Below, piece by piece: positions 1-9,082 of a stretch of 64,000 bases of DNA. The notes under the pieces were generated by a model. That model did not search any database. It had not been told where the DNA came from and saw nothing but the letters and a program-made list of their open reading frames with translations. Made by a program: the position numbers and the translations under genes. Position 1 is the first letter of the stretch. The number at the start of each line of letters is the position of its first letter. This DNA comes from an uncultured Chitinophaga sp. (lineage in GTDB: Bacteria; Bacteroidota; Bacteroidia; Chitinophagales; Chitinophagaceae): the NCBI RefSeq assembly GCF_946479755.1, contig NZ_CAMLHC010000003.1, positions 186,001-250,000 on the forward strand, read 5' to 3'.

Positions 1-173
1 CCACCCACGGTGTGCCGGCGCCTATGGCTGCCGCGCTGGTAGAGCTGTATGATAGTCTGCATTCGGGTGTGCTGGCGGAGGATTTCTACCGCAACCCGCC
101 GGCAACGACTGGAAAAGTGAAAATAGAGGACTTTGCCCGGGAGTTTGCGGCCGTTTTCGCAAAAAGTAATTAA
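1..173 (+). CDS. C-terminal end of a gene cut by the window edge (possibly NmrA/SDR-like)
   Basis: An open frame enters from the left edge (first full codon at position 3) and ends at TAA 171-173, giving 56 residues. The tail reads THGVPAPMAAALVE, then a stretch rich in Asp, Phe and Lys ending FAAVFAKSN. This resembles the end of NAD(P)H-binding NmrA-type proteins, but that is only an impression from a short fragment. The AraC gene starts 10 bp after the stop on the same strand, so the two may be co-transcribed. The start and most of the protein lie outside the window. Confidence 0.5.
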   Translation, partial: THGVPAPMAAALVELYDSLHSGVLAEDFYRNPPATTGKVKIEDFAREFAAVFAKSN

Positions 174-183
174 TTTAAACGTT

Positions 184-1122
184 ATGGCAGGCACACAATT
201 ACACCAGCTTCCCACGATCAGCGCATTACATCAGCTCCGGGACCTTCCCAGTCCGGAGCATCCGCTGATCAGTGTGATCAACTTTGAGGATATGAAACGG
301 GGAGATGCCGGTGACCCTAAAAAACTGGTCCAGGCGTTTTACGCCGTCGCCCTGAAACAGAATTTTGCCGGAAAAGTGAAATACGGGCAGCAGCAGTATG
401 ACTTCGATGAAGGCACCTTGTTTTTTATGGCGCCCAACCAGGTGTTCTCTATCGAAACTGAGGAAGAATACAGGCATACGGGATGGCTGTTGCTGTTCCA
501 CCCGGATTTCCTGTGGAATACGCCGCTGGCCAAAAAAATCCGGCAGTACGAGTATTTCAGTTATGCGGTGAACGAAGCGCTGCACCTGTCTGAAAAAGAA
601 GAGGCCACCATCTCCGCCATCATGCAGAATATTGCACAGGAGTACCACGGCAATATGGACCAGTTCAGTCACGACGTGATGATTGCCCAGCTGGAGCTGT
701 TGCTCACCTATTCGGAGCGGTATTATCACCGGCAGTTCCTCACGCGTAAGATCGTCAACCACCAGGTGTTAGACAGGATGGAAGACCTGCTGGCGGACTA
801 TTGCAACAGCGGGGAGCTGCTACAGAAAGGACTGCCGACGGTGCAGTACATCGCCGACAAGCTCAATATGTCGCCCAACTATCTCAGCGGGTTGCTGAAG
901 GTGCAGACCGGGAAAAGTACGCAGCAGCATATTCATGATAAACTGATGGAGAAGGCAAAAGAAAAGCTGTCCACCACCCGGTTGACGGTGAGTGAAATCG
1001 CCTATGAGCTGGGATTTGAGCACCCGCAGTCTTTCAGCAAGCTGTTTAAAACAAAAACAAACCTTTCTCCGCAGGCCTTCCGGCAGTCATTCTTTAAAAG
1101 AACCTGCAGGCATCAACAGTAG
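184..1122 (+). CDS. AraC-family transcriptional regulator
   Basis: Cytoplasmic DNA-binding regulator of 312 residues. The N-terminal two thirds look like a cupin-type sensing domain, with LFFMAPNQVF typical of the AraC ligand-binding half. The last ~100 residues hold two helix-turn-helix units; the first contains YIADKLNMSPNYLSGLLK and the second contains VSEIAYELGFEHPQSFSKLFK. I chose the ATG at 184 because it lies just after the previous stop and because upstream in-frame starts would overlap the preceding gene. The ligand is unknown. The partial gene upstream may be its co-transcribed partner or target; that is inference. Confidence 0.9.
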   Translation: MAGTQLHQLPTISALHQLRDLPSPEHPLISVINFEDMKRGDAGDPKKLVQAFYAVALKQNFAGKVKYGQQQYDFDEGTLFFMAPNQVFSIETEEEYRHTGWLLLFHPDFLWNTPLAKKIRQYEYFSYAVNEALHLSEKEEATISAIMQNIAQEYHGNMDQFSHDVMIAQLELLLTYSERYYHRQFLTRKIVNHQVLDRMEDLLADYCNSGELLQKGLPTVQYIADKLNMSPNYLSGLLKVQTGKSTQQHIHDKLMEKAKEKLSTTRLTVSEIAYELGFEHPQSFSKLFKTKTNLSPQAFRQSFFKRTCRHQQ

Positions 1123-1339
1123 TTTTGTTCACCGTAGGTTTTTTTGAGGAAAAGAAGGAGCGGGATAATAGGGCTTCCCAGGTGCGTAAAGGTATCCAAT
1201 ACCGGCATACGGTGGGTCACCCGCAGGAGGGGAAAATTCCCGGGGTGATTTCCCCGAACCGGTCGTATCTTTCGCCGGAAAGAAGGCTAGCGGAATCTGG
1301 CATTAAATTGGCATTGAGAGCGGTATAAACCATATTTTT

Positions 1340-1846
1340 ATGAAGAAGCTTGCTGTGATGGCCTTTCTGCTGGCCGCTGGCATGTACTATGCACCAACAA
1401 CTCAAGCCCAGGTCCGTGTTAATGTCAATCTGAACGTAGGCAGTCAGCCCATTTGGGGGCCTGTTGGCTACGACTATGCCGAATATTATTACCTCCCGGA
1501 CGTTGATGCCTATTACTATATTCCCCGCCGCCAGTTTATTTATTTCGACCGTGATGAAGGTGATTGGGTATTTGCGCGGGCATTACCGCGTCATTATCAC
1601 TATGATTTGTACCGCGGGTACAAGGTGGTGATCAATGAGCCAAGGCCGTATCTGAATGCCGGCTACTACCGGAACCGTTATGGCAGGTACCGCGGCTGGT
1701 ACGATCGCCAGGACCTGATCCGGGACTGCCACGACGATCGTTACCGCCGTTACCGGGACCATGACGACGACGATGATGATGATGACCGCCGTCACTGGCG
1801 CGGACATGGCCGGGGACACCGGCATGGTCACGGGGATGACGATTGA
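1340..1846 (+). CDS. Secreted protein with Asp/His/Arg-rich tail
   Basis: A 168-residue exported protein. Residues 1-23 form a signal peptide (MKKLAVMAFLLAAGM, cleavage near TQAQ). The middle is Tyr-rich with DVDAYYYIPRRQFIYFD, a pattern seen in small Bacteroidota envelope proteins. The tail begins with tandem RYRRYRD units, followed by eight consecutive Asp and then His/Arg/Gly repeats such as HGRGHRHGHGDDD. Such a tail could bind divalent metal or polyanions, but no specific family was recognised. The gene stands alone, with its own terminator 12 bp downstream. The Asp run is encoded by GAC/GAT repeats, a possible slippage-prone tract. Confidence 0.75.
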   Translation: MKKLAVMAFLLAAGMYYAPTTQAQVRVNVNLNVGSQPIWGPVGYDYAEYYYLPDVDAYYYIPRRQFIYFDRDEGDWVFARALPRHYHYDLYRGYKVVINEPRPYLNAGYYRNRYGRYRGWYDRQDLIRDCHDDRYRRYRDHDDDDDDDDRRHWRGHGRGHRHGHGDDD

Positions 1847-1858
1847 TTTTATGGGATC

Positions 1859-1894
1859 AAAAAAGCCTGCTTTGCAAAGAAGCAGGCTTTTTTG
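1859..1894 (+). terminator. Rho-independent terminator
   Basis: GCCTGCTT (1865-1872) pairs with AAGCAGGC (1880-1887), extended by A/T pairs and followed by a T run. It ends the transcript of the secreted Asp/His/Arg-rich protein. Confidence 0.85.
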
Positions 1895-1968
1895 TTTAAT
1901 GTCCCCCGGAGGGGTAGTGACCAGCGTAACGAAAATATTTATTTCTTTGTATCAAATAAAAGCTTGCT

Positions 1969-2541
1969 ATGACGCATATTGTGCGGTCCCTTGCCATTTT
2001 TTCTATATTTATCACGTTTACAGCAGGCTGCCAGCCCACAGTAGAACAGGCTGTTGTAAGTAAGCCGGTAGTGGCTGTACGCAGCAGTAGTGGGGAGGCC
2101 GTTACCCCGGCGCTGAATGATATTGTAGATAATTACAAGTCGCGGTATACCGATACCCTTCGGGTGGATACCGTTTTTGAAACAGCAGCAGGAAGGGAGA
2201 CAATTATGCTCCGGCATTACTGCCTGCACGACAGTGCATTGGCCATCGATGACCGGTATACAGCGATATTCGGCATCAGAAACTTTGTTACGCACAATTT
2301 TGTTTCTTCCCTGAAAATTAAGGTAGACGAACGGCTGGTACTGGATACTGTCATCACTAGAGAGATGTTTCTGGATTCGTTGTTTGACGCGTTGCAGCGT
2401 TATGGCGGGCTAACGTCTCCGGTTGTCCGGCTGCAGGGGAATATTGTGGTGGTAGTGCATAGTTTGTCGATTCCGCTGACAGACGTAGGAGAGGAAGTAC
2501 TTTTCCCGGTTTCTCCTCAAATATTTAAAAAGCAGGAGTAG
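1969..2541 (+). CDS. Hypothetical lipoprotein
   Basis: A 190-residue protein with a short hydrophobic leader and a lipobox-like FTAGC with Cys at residue 21, so it is likely a lipid-anchored envelope protein. The remainder is a soluble beta-rich region without a motif I can name. It is a single-gene transcript flanked by terminators at 1859-1894 and 2557-2585 and converges on the hydrolase gene. Product unknown beyond localisation. Confidence 0.7.
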   Translation: MTHIVRSLAIFSIFITFTAGCQPTVEQAVVSKPVVAVRSSSGEAVTPALNDIVDNYKSRYTDTLRVDTVFETAAGRETIMLRHYCLHDSALAIDDRYTAIFGIRNFVTHNFVSSLKIKVDERLVLDTVITREMFLDSLFDALQRYGGLTSPVVRLQGNIVVVVHSLSIPLTDVGEEVLFPVSPQIFKKQE

Positions 2542-2556
2542 GACTTCGTTAAATAT

Positions 2557-2585
2557 AAAAAAGCCGCATGCGCATGCGGCTTTTC
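2557..2585. terminator. Bidirectional terminator between convergent genes
   Basis: GCCGCATGCGCATGCGGC (2563-2580) is a perfect palindrome with an A run on the left and a T run on the right. It can therefore serve both the lipoprotein gene on the left and the hydrolase gene on the right. Confidence 0.85.
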
Positions 2586-2594
2586 ATTGTATCG

Positions 2595-3473
2595 TTACAG
2601 GTATCCCGGAGGGATGGCATCCTGTTTCAAAAAATCTTCGATGACCGGAAGTAATTTCTTCGGCCGCATCATGACGCCCATGTGGGTAGTGCCGGGAAGT
2701 ATTGCCAGGCGCTTGTTGGGCAGGGGGCCCATGTCGCCCATTTTGCCGCCGCCCAGTAGTCTGAACATTTCTACGGCATGTTCGGCAATGATCGCATCGG
2801 AATCACCAAATATCAGCAGTGTTTGTGATTTGATACCGCTGATGTCGGAGGCGGGCCAGTTCTGTGCTTCCATATCCAGCGCCTTCAGTTTGTCTACCAG
2901 CACTGTGAAATTTTTTGGATTGGGCGCGAGGCTGTCATATATCATTTTCATGGGTGTGCCTTCCAGGTATTCCGCTTTGAAGCCGGGCATCATCTGTATC
3001 AGCTCGGGCTGCATACCGGATTGTTTAAATGAAGCAGAGGCGACGATCAGCTTTTTTACTTTCTGCGGGTGGCGGATGGCGAGCTGCAATGCAGTACCAC
3101 CACCCATGCTGTAGCCAAATACATCTGCACTGTCTATTTTCAGGTATTTTAATAACGCAGCCGCATCGTCGGCCATGTGCTCGCAGGTAATAGGGCGATT
3201 GATGTCGGCGGTACGGGCATGGCCCTGCGATTCGAAAATAATTACTTTCCGGGTACGGGAAAGGGAGTCCATCATTTCACGAAAAGGCCCTTCAATGCTC
3301 ATATAGGCGCCGTGCAGTAACAGGATGGGATCGCCCTTTCCCTGGACTTCATAGTACATCTTCAGTCCGTTTACCGGCGCGTATCCTTTGGCCGCCGGTT
3401 GTTGTGCCTTGCCGGGAGTGAAGCAGCTGCATATTATCAGTACAGTCAGCAGCGCTTTGGTTAAATGGTTCAT
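2595..3473 (-). CDS. Secreted alpha/beta-hydrolase
   Basis: Exported esterase-like enzyme of 292 residues. The start at 3473 gives a clear signal peptide (MNHLTKALLTVLIICSCF, ending near GKAQ), whereas the longer frame from 3617 has no leader character. Alpha/beta-hydrolase marks are the LLLHGAY oxyanion-loop region, the nucleophile elbow GYSMGGG, the acid region LLIFGDSDAI and the catalytic His in GTTHMGV. GHARTADI fits the small hydrolase/peroxidase-like branch. Substrate unknown. The gene is monocistronic and divergent from the acyltransferase at 3645. Confidence 0.85.
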   Translation of the reverse strand: MNHLTKALLTVLIICSCFTPGKAQQPAAKGYAPVNGLKMYYEVQGKGDPILLLHGAYMSIEGPFREMMDSLSRTRKVIIFESQGHARTADINRPITCEHMADDAAALLKYLKIDSADVFGYSMGGGTALQLAIRHPQKVKKLIVASASFKQSGMQPELIQMMPGFKAEYLEGTPMKMIYDSLAPNPKNFTVLVDKLKALDMEAQNWPASDISGIKSQTLLIFGDSDAIIAEHAVEMFRLLGGGKMGDMGPLPNKRLAILPGTTHMGVMMRPKKLLPVIEDFLKQDAIPPGYL

Positions 3474-3644
3474 TTTACCTGGTTTTATTTGGGTGTAAAC
3501 TGTTGTCTTAACAGGAACAAAATTATAACGGGATATCGATATCAAAGAGGGGGCACCACGACAAATTAAGGGGGTGAATACACAATAGTTACCGCTGGTA
3601 CCATTCATTAGCGGCACTCCTGGAAAAAGATATACCTTGGCGGT

Positions 3645-4814
3645 ATGGACAACAGAACAAGCTGGGTAGACAATCTACGTTCATTCGTTACCGTATTGGT
3701 GGTCGCGCACCATTCTTCGCTGGCCTATACTACTTTCGCCTGGTTTGATAAAGCGGCGTACATCCGTTCCACACACCCGGTGGTGGATGCTGCCCGAAGC
3801 AGGGGACTGGATATTTTTGAAGACTTTAACGATGTGTTTTTTATGTCGCTGATGTTTTTAATCAGTGGTATTTTTGTGTTCCGCAGTCTGCAGCACAAAG
3901 GGGTGGGTAAGTTCATAAGGGACCGTTTCTACCGGTTGTTTATTCCGTTTATAATAGGTGTTACCGTGTTGATGTTGCTGGCATACTATCCCGCTTATTA
4001 CATCGCGCATGGGCAGCATGATATCGCCGCTTATGTGGTTGATTTTTTCACCGTAGAGGCGTGGCCGGTAGGGCCGCCGTGGTTTATCTGGGTACTGTTT
4101 GCGTTTAACATTGTGGTGGCCGTATTGTTTCCCCTGGTGCAGCAGCGGGTGCCACGCTGGCATCAATGGCTGACCGGCCTGCAGCAGCAGCCGGTGAAAC
4201 TCGTGTTGTGCTGGTTTCTCTTTTCCTGGGTGTTGTATGTGCCGCTGATCTTGCTGACAGACGCGGGCTGGTGGACAGGCATTGGCCCTTTTGATTTTCA
4301 GGTGAGCCGGGTGTTGTTGTATTTCGGTTATTTCTCTCTCGGGATACTGATAGGAGCGGGGGGACTGGCGCGCAGCATTTTCGCCGACGGCTCCGCATGG
4401 GTGCGTTACTGGTGGTGCTGGGTGCTGGCCGCGGCCGGCGTATATGCGGCCCTGAAAGGCAGTGAAGCACCGCTGACAGCCATGATGGCGCGGCAGGAGT
4501 TGAGCGTATGGCAGGCCAACCTGATTTATCGCTCAGTCTGGATACTGTCCTGTACGCTAAGTGGCATCGCTTTTCTTACTACTTTCAAAAGTCTGCTGAA
4601 CCGTACCAGCGCGGGATGGCAGTCGCTCTCCGCCAATGCCTATGGCATCTACCTCGTGCATTATATTTTTGTGTTGTGGTGCCAGTATCTCTTGCTGGAC
4701 CTGCCTTTGACGGCATGGCCCAAATTCCTGCTTACTTTTGTTGTCAGCTGGTTACTGAGCTGGGGGCTGACAGCCATCGTCAGGAAAAACAAGACCATCG
4801 GCAAATATTTATAG
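3645..4814 (+). CDS. Membrane acyltransferase, acyltransferase-3 family
   Basis: Integral membrane protein of 389 residues with about ten hydrophobic segments. The N-terminus (WVDNLRSFVTVLVVAHHSS) matches the start of acyltransferase-3 family enzymes, which move acyl groups to sugars or glycans at the membrane; the His pair in helix 1 is typical. GPPWFIWVL is a further family motif. It ends in a basic tail (RKNKTIGKYL). A TACCTTGG box at 3633-3640 just before the start codon may be the -7 element, which would leave almost no leader. Acceptor substrate unknown. Confidence 0.85.
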   Translation: MDNRTSWVDNLRSFVTVLVVAHHSSLAYTTFAWFDKAAYIRSTHPVVDAARSRGLDIFEDFNDVFFMSLMFLISGIFVFRSLQHKGVGKFIRDRFYRLFIPFIIGVTVLMLLAYYPAYYIAHGQHDIAAYVVDFFTVEAWPVGPPWFIWVLFAFNIVVAVLFPLVQQRVPRWHQWLTGLQQQPVKLVLCWFLFSWVLYVPLILLTDAGWWTGIGPFDFQVSRVLLYFGYFSLGILIGAGGLARSIFADGSAWVRYWWCWVLAAAGVYAALKGSEAPLTAMMARQELSVWQANLIYRSVWILSCTLSGIAFLTTFKSLLNRTSAGWQSLSANAYGIYLVHYIFVLWCQYLLLDLPLTAWPKFLLTFVVSWLLSWGLTAIVRKNKTIGKYL

Positions 4815-4863
4815 AACCCCGGGAGGGGTTCTGTTGTTATCCTGGTAAAACAGCAGGATACGT

Positions 4864-5829
4864 ATGCAGCATACCACCTTATCATCCGGCCAGTGGCCGG
4901 TTATCCGTTACAACGACTGGAAGGACACCCTCGCCACGGTACACCTGTGGACACAGATCGTAGGTAAGATACGCCTGCGGCAGATGCCCTGGCTCAACCA
5001 CTCATGGCATGTCACGTTGTATGTCAACCCCTATGGGTTCAGCACCGGCAGTATGCCCTACCGCCACGGTATTTTCCAGATCGATTTTGATTTCATTCAC
5101 CACCAGCTGGTGATCACCACCAGCAGCGGGGAAAAAGAAGCGCTCGGGCTGCGGCCACGCACGGTGGCGGACTTTTACGCTTCCCTGTTTGACAAGCTGA
5201 AGGCGCTGCAGATCGATGTGTCCATCTATCCCGTGCCCAGCGAGATGCCGGACGCCATTCCTTTCACCAAAGATCAGCTCCATCAGTCGTATGATCAGCA
5301 CCAAATGGAGAATTTCTGGCAGGCGCTGGTACGTATGCATAATGTCTTCACCCGTTTCCGTGCAGGTTTCACCGGTAAATGCAGTCCCGTACACTTTTTC
5401 TGGGGCGCTTTTGACCTGGCGGTGACCCGCTTCTCCGGCCGCGATGCGCCGGAACACCAGGGACAGATGCCCAACATGCCGGCCGTGGTGATGCAGGAGG
5501 CCTATTCCAAAGAGGTGAGCTCTTGTGGCTTCTGGCCGGGTAATGACCAGTTTCCGGAAGCTTCTTTTTATGCCTATGCCTATCCGGCAGCACCCGAATT
5601 TGCCACGCAGCCGGTACAGCCGGCGGAAGCCTTTTACAGCCAGGAGATGGGTGAGTTCCTGCTGCCTTATGCAGCGGTGCAGCAGTCGGACGACCCGGAA
5701 GCTACGCTGATGGCGTTTTTACAGTCGACCTATGAGGCGGCGGCGAATAGTGGGAAGTGGGACCGGAAGGTGCTGGAGTGCGATCATTCTGACCTGGAGG
5801 AGGCGTATGGGTGTTATAAGACGAAGTGA
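4864..5829 (+). CDS. DUF5996 family protein
   Basis: A 321-residue cytoplasmic protein matching the DUF5996 pattern as I recall it: an early WPVIRYNDWKDTLATVHLWTQ block, then HVTLYVNPYGFSTG, IFQIDFDFIHH, and the later VHFFWGAFDLAVTRFSGR and SSCGFWPGN blocks. No signal peptide or membrane segment is present. Its function is unknown. It starts 49 bp after the acyltransferase on the same strand and could be co-transcribed. The sequence after its stop changes character and becomes AT-rich. Confidence 0.85.
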   Translation: MQHTTLSSGQWPVIRYNDWKDTLATVHLWTQIVGKIRLRQMPWLNHSWHVTLYVNPYGFSTGSMPYRHGIFQIDFDFIHHQLVITTSSGEKEALGLRPRTVADFYASLFDKLKALQIDVSIYPVPSEMPDAIPFTKDQLHQSYDQHQMENFWQALVRMHNVFTRFRAGFTGKCSPVHFFWGAFDLAVTRFSGRDAPEHQGQMPNMPAVVMQEAYSKEVSSCGFWPGNDQFPEASFYAYAYPAAPEFATQPVQPAEAFYSQEMGEFLLPYAAVQQSDDPEATLMAFLQSTYEAAANSGKWDRKVLECDHSDLEEAYGCYKTK

Positions 5830-6909
5830 TTTTCAGCAAAAAAATGCTTGTCTTCCGGGAAATTACCCAGCTCACTGTGAAAAAAGTAATCCGTTTTTAC
5901 TGGCCACTGTTATTGGGATATCAGTGCTTTTCTTTCCTGCGAAATTTCTGAATTCCCTAATTCTTTCCGTAAGCTGTCTTTTAGCGGTATTCAGCCCCGG
6001 TTTCTGATCAAGGGTAAGCCTGTACTGTTTCTTAGCGGGCAGGGCATGCTAAAAAGGATTCGCCCTGATGTTCCCTTTCATGGAGAACTGGAAGCAGTTG
6101 CAGGTAACACGGAACTTTAACCCCGTGCTATGGGCGGAAAATGATCGGTTGGTAACTCCGCAACCATACCGGCAGGCATTTCAGGCCACGTTTCCCAAAG
6201 GGGCCTGCTGAAAGAGGTGTTGTAGGGAAAAGGGAATGATGACGTTTTACAAGCTACCTAAAGGCGGCAGGCCAATGGTGGAATTGAGAAAGCAATGTGT
6301 TGTAGCCCGATTATTCTAACCCTGTTAATAGGTGCGATGAATTTCAATTAAAATAACACATCTTCTCGGAACTTAAGCCATTCTTTTTATTGTTCACTGT
6401 TGTTGTGAATGTTGTCGGTTGCCTACACAAGTTTTCCACATACGTTAATTTTTCGTAAGCTGCTTCTAATGAGCATACATACCAGTTTTGGGGCCAAAAA
6501 TTAACTTTTCTCAGCAACCGTGATACCACGAGAGGTTTTACTTTTTACAAGCTTACTGAACGCGTAGGGTTATAGAGAACCGGATTATGCAATGAACTGA
6601 AAAAAAATATTCTAAGAGAATAGTACTTTTTGTCGCGAGGGACGTTTAGAGATGAAGTAGCTAAGGTTTATTATTTATCGAACAATATACGAATTGGAAC
6701 CATAATATAGCGCTACTATAAGGCTTAATTGTACTTTCGGAATTGCATGCATTTAGTCGTGCCAAGAGAACGTTAAGAAAATAGCAAATCGCAGGTTTGT
6801 ATACTACTCTTGTCACATAAAATCGAACTACTATAATAGTAAACATTGCAATGTAACTGAATAGATTACATACAAGTTGCGATGGAAATAAGTTTCAAAA
6901 AATGATGGC
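5830..6909. other. Gene-poor AT-rich stretch
   Basis: About 1.1 kb with no convincing intact gene on either strand. The first ~500 bases resemble the neighbouring chromosome and include a short frame with one internal stop (6068-6319). From about 6320 to 6909 the sequence is visibly AT-rich, with only short random frames. It forms the left boundary of the TIR/CRISPR region. No tRNA, insertion-sequence ends or direct repeats were recognised. Confidence 0.6.
6068..6319 (+). pseudogene. Possible decayed small gene
   Basis: From ATG 6068 one frame runs 47 codons to TGA 6209-6211 and continues in the same frame through ATG 6236 to TAA at 6317-6319. The two parts read MFPFMENWKQLQVTRNFN... and MMTFYKLPKGGRPMVELR. 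Their composition is protein-like but matches no family I know. It could be a disrupted gene or chance. Confidence 0.2.
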
Positions 6910-7749
6910 ATGCCGATACCCTTGAAAATAGTTAAAATGTTGATGTACAATAAGTATGAAGGGATGAATCAATCCCAATCTAAAGAAAGTAATGCAAATG
7001 ATTTTTTGATCCCACCCTCCAAGGTTTTGCAGAAGAGGATTAGAACGCTTATTGAAGAAGGCGAAGGCTTTAATGTTACCAACTATGCGGTGTTTGATCA
7101 AGGAATTCCCCGTACTGAAACTGCAATATATATGGGATGGCAGGCCAAAGTAACAAACCTTTTAATGCGGCACTGCGGTACAACAAGTTATGCCTGGGAA
7201 AGAGGGATGGAGGCCGATAGATTTAATATTATGGTCAGCCCCTTAAATTTTGAAGCGTATCATCAGTGCAAGTTGGCCGCATTATACATTGCATTAGAAG
7301 AGGCGGTTATGAAACAAGGAGAGGATAAAACTAAAAAGTATGAATATGATGTGACACTGTCATTTGCCGGAGAAGACAGGGCTTATGTTGATGAAATCGT
7401 GTCGTATTTGAGGGAATATGGGCTTACCTATTTTTATGATAAAGACGAAGAAGTAACACTTTGGGGAAAAGATCTGTATACCTATTTGGATGATGTTTAT
7501 CGTAACAGATCCAGATTTTGCATTGTTCTCATTTCAAAATACTATAAAGAAAAGAGGTGGACAAAACATGAAATAAAAAGCGCACAAGCAAGGGTTTTCG
7601 ATGAAAACGAAGGATACATTTTGCCCGTTCGGCTTGATGATACAGAAATTTTGGGCATTTTACCAACCATTGGTTATCTGGATGGCAGGAAGAATACTCC
7701 CGAACAAATTGCGGCATTGATTTTTAAGAAGGTTCATCACGTAGAGTAA
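6910..7749 (+). CDS. TIR-domain protein beside the cas operon
   Basis: A 279-residue protein. Residues ~144-275 form a TIR domain: YDVTLSFAGEDRAYVDEIV (box 1), FYDKDEEVTLWGKDLYTYLDD, CIVLISKYYKEKRWTKHE with Glu221 in the position of the NADase catalytic glutamate, then KSAQARVF and YILPVRLDDTEILGILPTIGY. This is a common bacterial TIR subfamily. Residues 1-140 are an unassigned, mostly helical N-terminal part that may sense a signal. Internal Met codons at 6937, 6943 and 6964 make the exact start uncertain. It lies 80 bp before cas6 on the same strand. Bacterial TIRs act in anti-phage defence by depleting NAD+ or making cyclic ADP-ribose signals; a link to the Cas proteins is inference. Confidence 0.85.
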   Translation: MPIPLKIVKMLMYNKYEGMNQSQSKESNANDFLIPPSKVLQKRIRTLIEEGEGFNVTNYAVFDQGIPRTETAIYMGWQAKVTNLLMRHCGTTSYAWERGMEADRFNIMVSPLNFEAYHQCKLAALYIALEEAVMKQGEDKTKKYEYDVTLSFAGEDRAYVDEIVSYLREYGLTYFYDKDEEVTLWGKDLYTYLDDVYRNRSRFCIVLISKYYKEKRWTKHEIKSAQARVFDENEGYILPVRLDDTEILGILPTIGYLDGRKNTPEQIAALIFKKVHHVE

Positions 7750-7829
7750 GACTACGCTTACAGCGCGCAAATAAAGGCGAAATAACAACTGCATTTTCAT
7801 TTTTTGACAAATAATCAATTCTTATCGTT

Positions 7830-8495
7830 ATGAGATTACTGCTTCACGTCAGTGAAAGTAAAAGCGTTATTTATTTCAACCAGCAGCAGGTGTTCCTGAC
7901 CGGTGCCTTGCATAAGTGGATTGGAGTGAAGAATGAGATTCATGGAAAGATAAGCCTGTACAGCTTTTCGTGGATACAAAATGTTGATATTATGTCTAAT
8001 GGCATAAGAACAAGAGATGACTCATATTTCTTCATCAATGCCTATGACACAACACTGATAAAGAAAATTGTAAAGGGCATACAGCAAGATCCGACGATTT
8101 GTTTTGGAGTAGAAGTGAAGGATATTACGATTATGGAAACCCCGGCGTTTCAGCAGCGACAGGAGTTTTACCCAGCCAGTCCGGTGTTTGTAAAGAAATA
8201 TGTGGATCACAAAAAAGATAAGCATCTGCTTTTTGATGATCCTGAAGCGGGTATGCAGATGACAACTGTATTGAAACGGAAGCTTCGGCAGGCTGGACTT
8301 CCGGACGAAGGTGTGAAAGTATCGTTTAATACAACACATCCCAATGCCCGGTATAAATTAATTACCTATAAAACAATCAGTAATAAAGCCAGCTTATGCC
8401 CTGTGGTAGTAGAGGGGACGCCGGAGCAGGTGGCGTTTGCCTGGGAAGTAGGAGTTGGTAACTGTACAGGTATCGGTTTTGGCGCATTAAAATGA
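7830..8495 (+). CDS. cas6: CRISPR-associated endoribonuclease Cas6
   Basis: A 221-residue RAMP protein that cuts pre-crRNA within the repeat. The C-terminus carries the Cas6 glycine-rich loop (GVGNCTGIGFGALK, residues ~208-221), and the N-terminal half has the beta-strand pattern of the first ferredoxin fold. His28 in GALHKWIG is a candidate catalytic residue. Its stop overlaps the cas5 start by 4 bp, showing translational coupling. It is the first gene of the effector operon. Confidence 0.85.
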   Translation: MRLLLHVSESKSVIYFNQQQVFLTGALHKWIGVKNEIHGKISLYSFSWIQNVDIMSNGIRTRDDSYFFINAYDTTLIKKIVKGIQQDPTICFGVEVKDITIMETPAFQQRQEFYPASPVFVKKYVDHKKDKHLLFDDPEAGMQMTTVLKRKLRQAGLPDEGVKVSFNTTHPNARYKLITYKTISNKASLCPVVVEGTPEQVAFAWEVGVGNCTGIGFGALK

Positions 8496-9082
8496 AGAGT
8501 GGTATGCAGTATTATGTAGTGAAATATAGCGGCCCATTTGGGTTTATTAAGCCCTGGACAGCCGTACGGGATAGCGAAACATTCAGTCAGCAGTTTCTCA
8601 CGCCTTCTATTGTAGAGGGGATGGAGAAGAAATTTTTTCCTGAGTTGTTACAGGAAAGAGGAGCGGGGAAGGCAATACGCCGGCATCGGTTGAATTACTG
8701 TGGAATGGACGTCCAGTTGGAGAGGACATGGTCAAAGGGAGGCTTTAAGTATCAAAAGGAAAAAGGTGTTTACAAGTCCAATCAGAGTACGCTTAAACGA
8801 GGTGTGTTGTTGATGCCGCATTTACATCTGGCATTTAGCGAGTATTCATATGCCGAACGGGCCGCCCGGCAGACCATTTGCCTGTGCCGTAACGAGGACC
8901 TGCTTTTTCCCGATAACGTGGAAGAAATGTCTGAAGATAAGTTTAACGAGATTCATGGTTTTGAGTTGCACCCGGCGGATGCGCATAATGGATTCAAGGT
9001 AGGGCATAACCGTTTTGAAGAAGGTGCTTCTATATATGGCCAGCTGTTTATTACCGGATACCCAATACGGCATGAAGAGTGA
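8492..9082 (+). CDS. cas5: CRISPR-associated protein Cas5 (type I-B-like)
   Basis: A 196-residue RAMP protein, expected to cap the 5' handle of the crRNA in Cascade. The N-terminus, with YSGPFGFIKPWTAVRDSETF followed by TPSIVEGMEKK, has the Cas5 pattern of the Porphyromonas-type (PGING) I-B systems as I recall them. The centre is rich in Arg and Lys (GKAIRRHRLNYCG). It overlaps cas6 by 4 bp upstream and cas3 by 11 bp downstream. Confidence 0.8.
   Translation: MKSGMQYYVVKYSGPFGFIKPWTAVRDSETFSQQFLTPSIVEGMEKKFFPELLQERGAGKAIRRHRLNYCGMDVQLERTWSKGGFKYQKEKGVYKSNQSTLKRGVLLMPHLHLAFSEYSYAERAARQTICLCRNEDLLFPDNVEEMSEDKFNEIHGFELHPADAHNGFKVGHNRFEEGASIYGQLFITGYPIRHEE

Noticed and set aside
1125..1328. Short plus-strand frame between the AraC gene and the secreted protein gene
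   Set aside because: No family likeness or ribosome-binding site; it lies where the promoter of the gene at 1340 should be.
9015..9071. Longer Cas3 start at the TTG at 9015
   Set aside because: It would overlap cas5 by 68 bp and adds residues unlike the Cas3 start; ATG 9072 is better.
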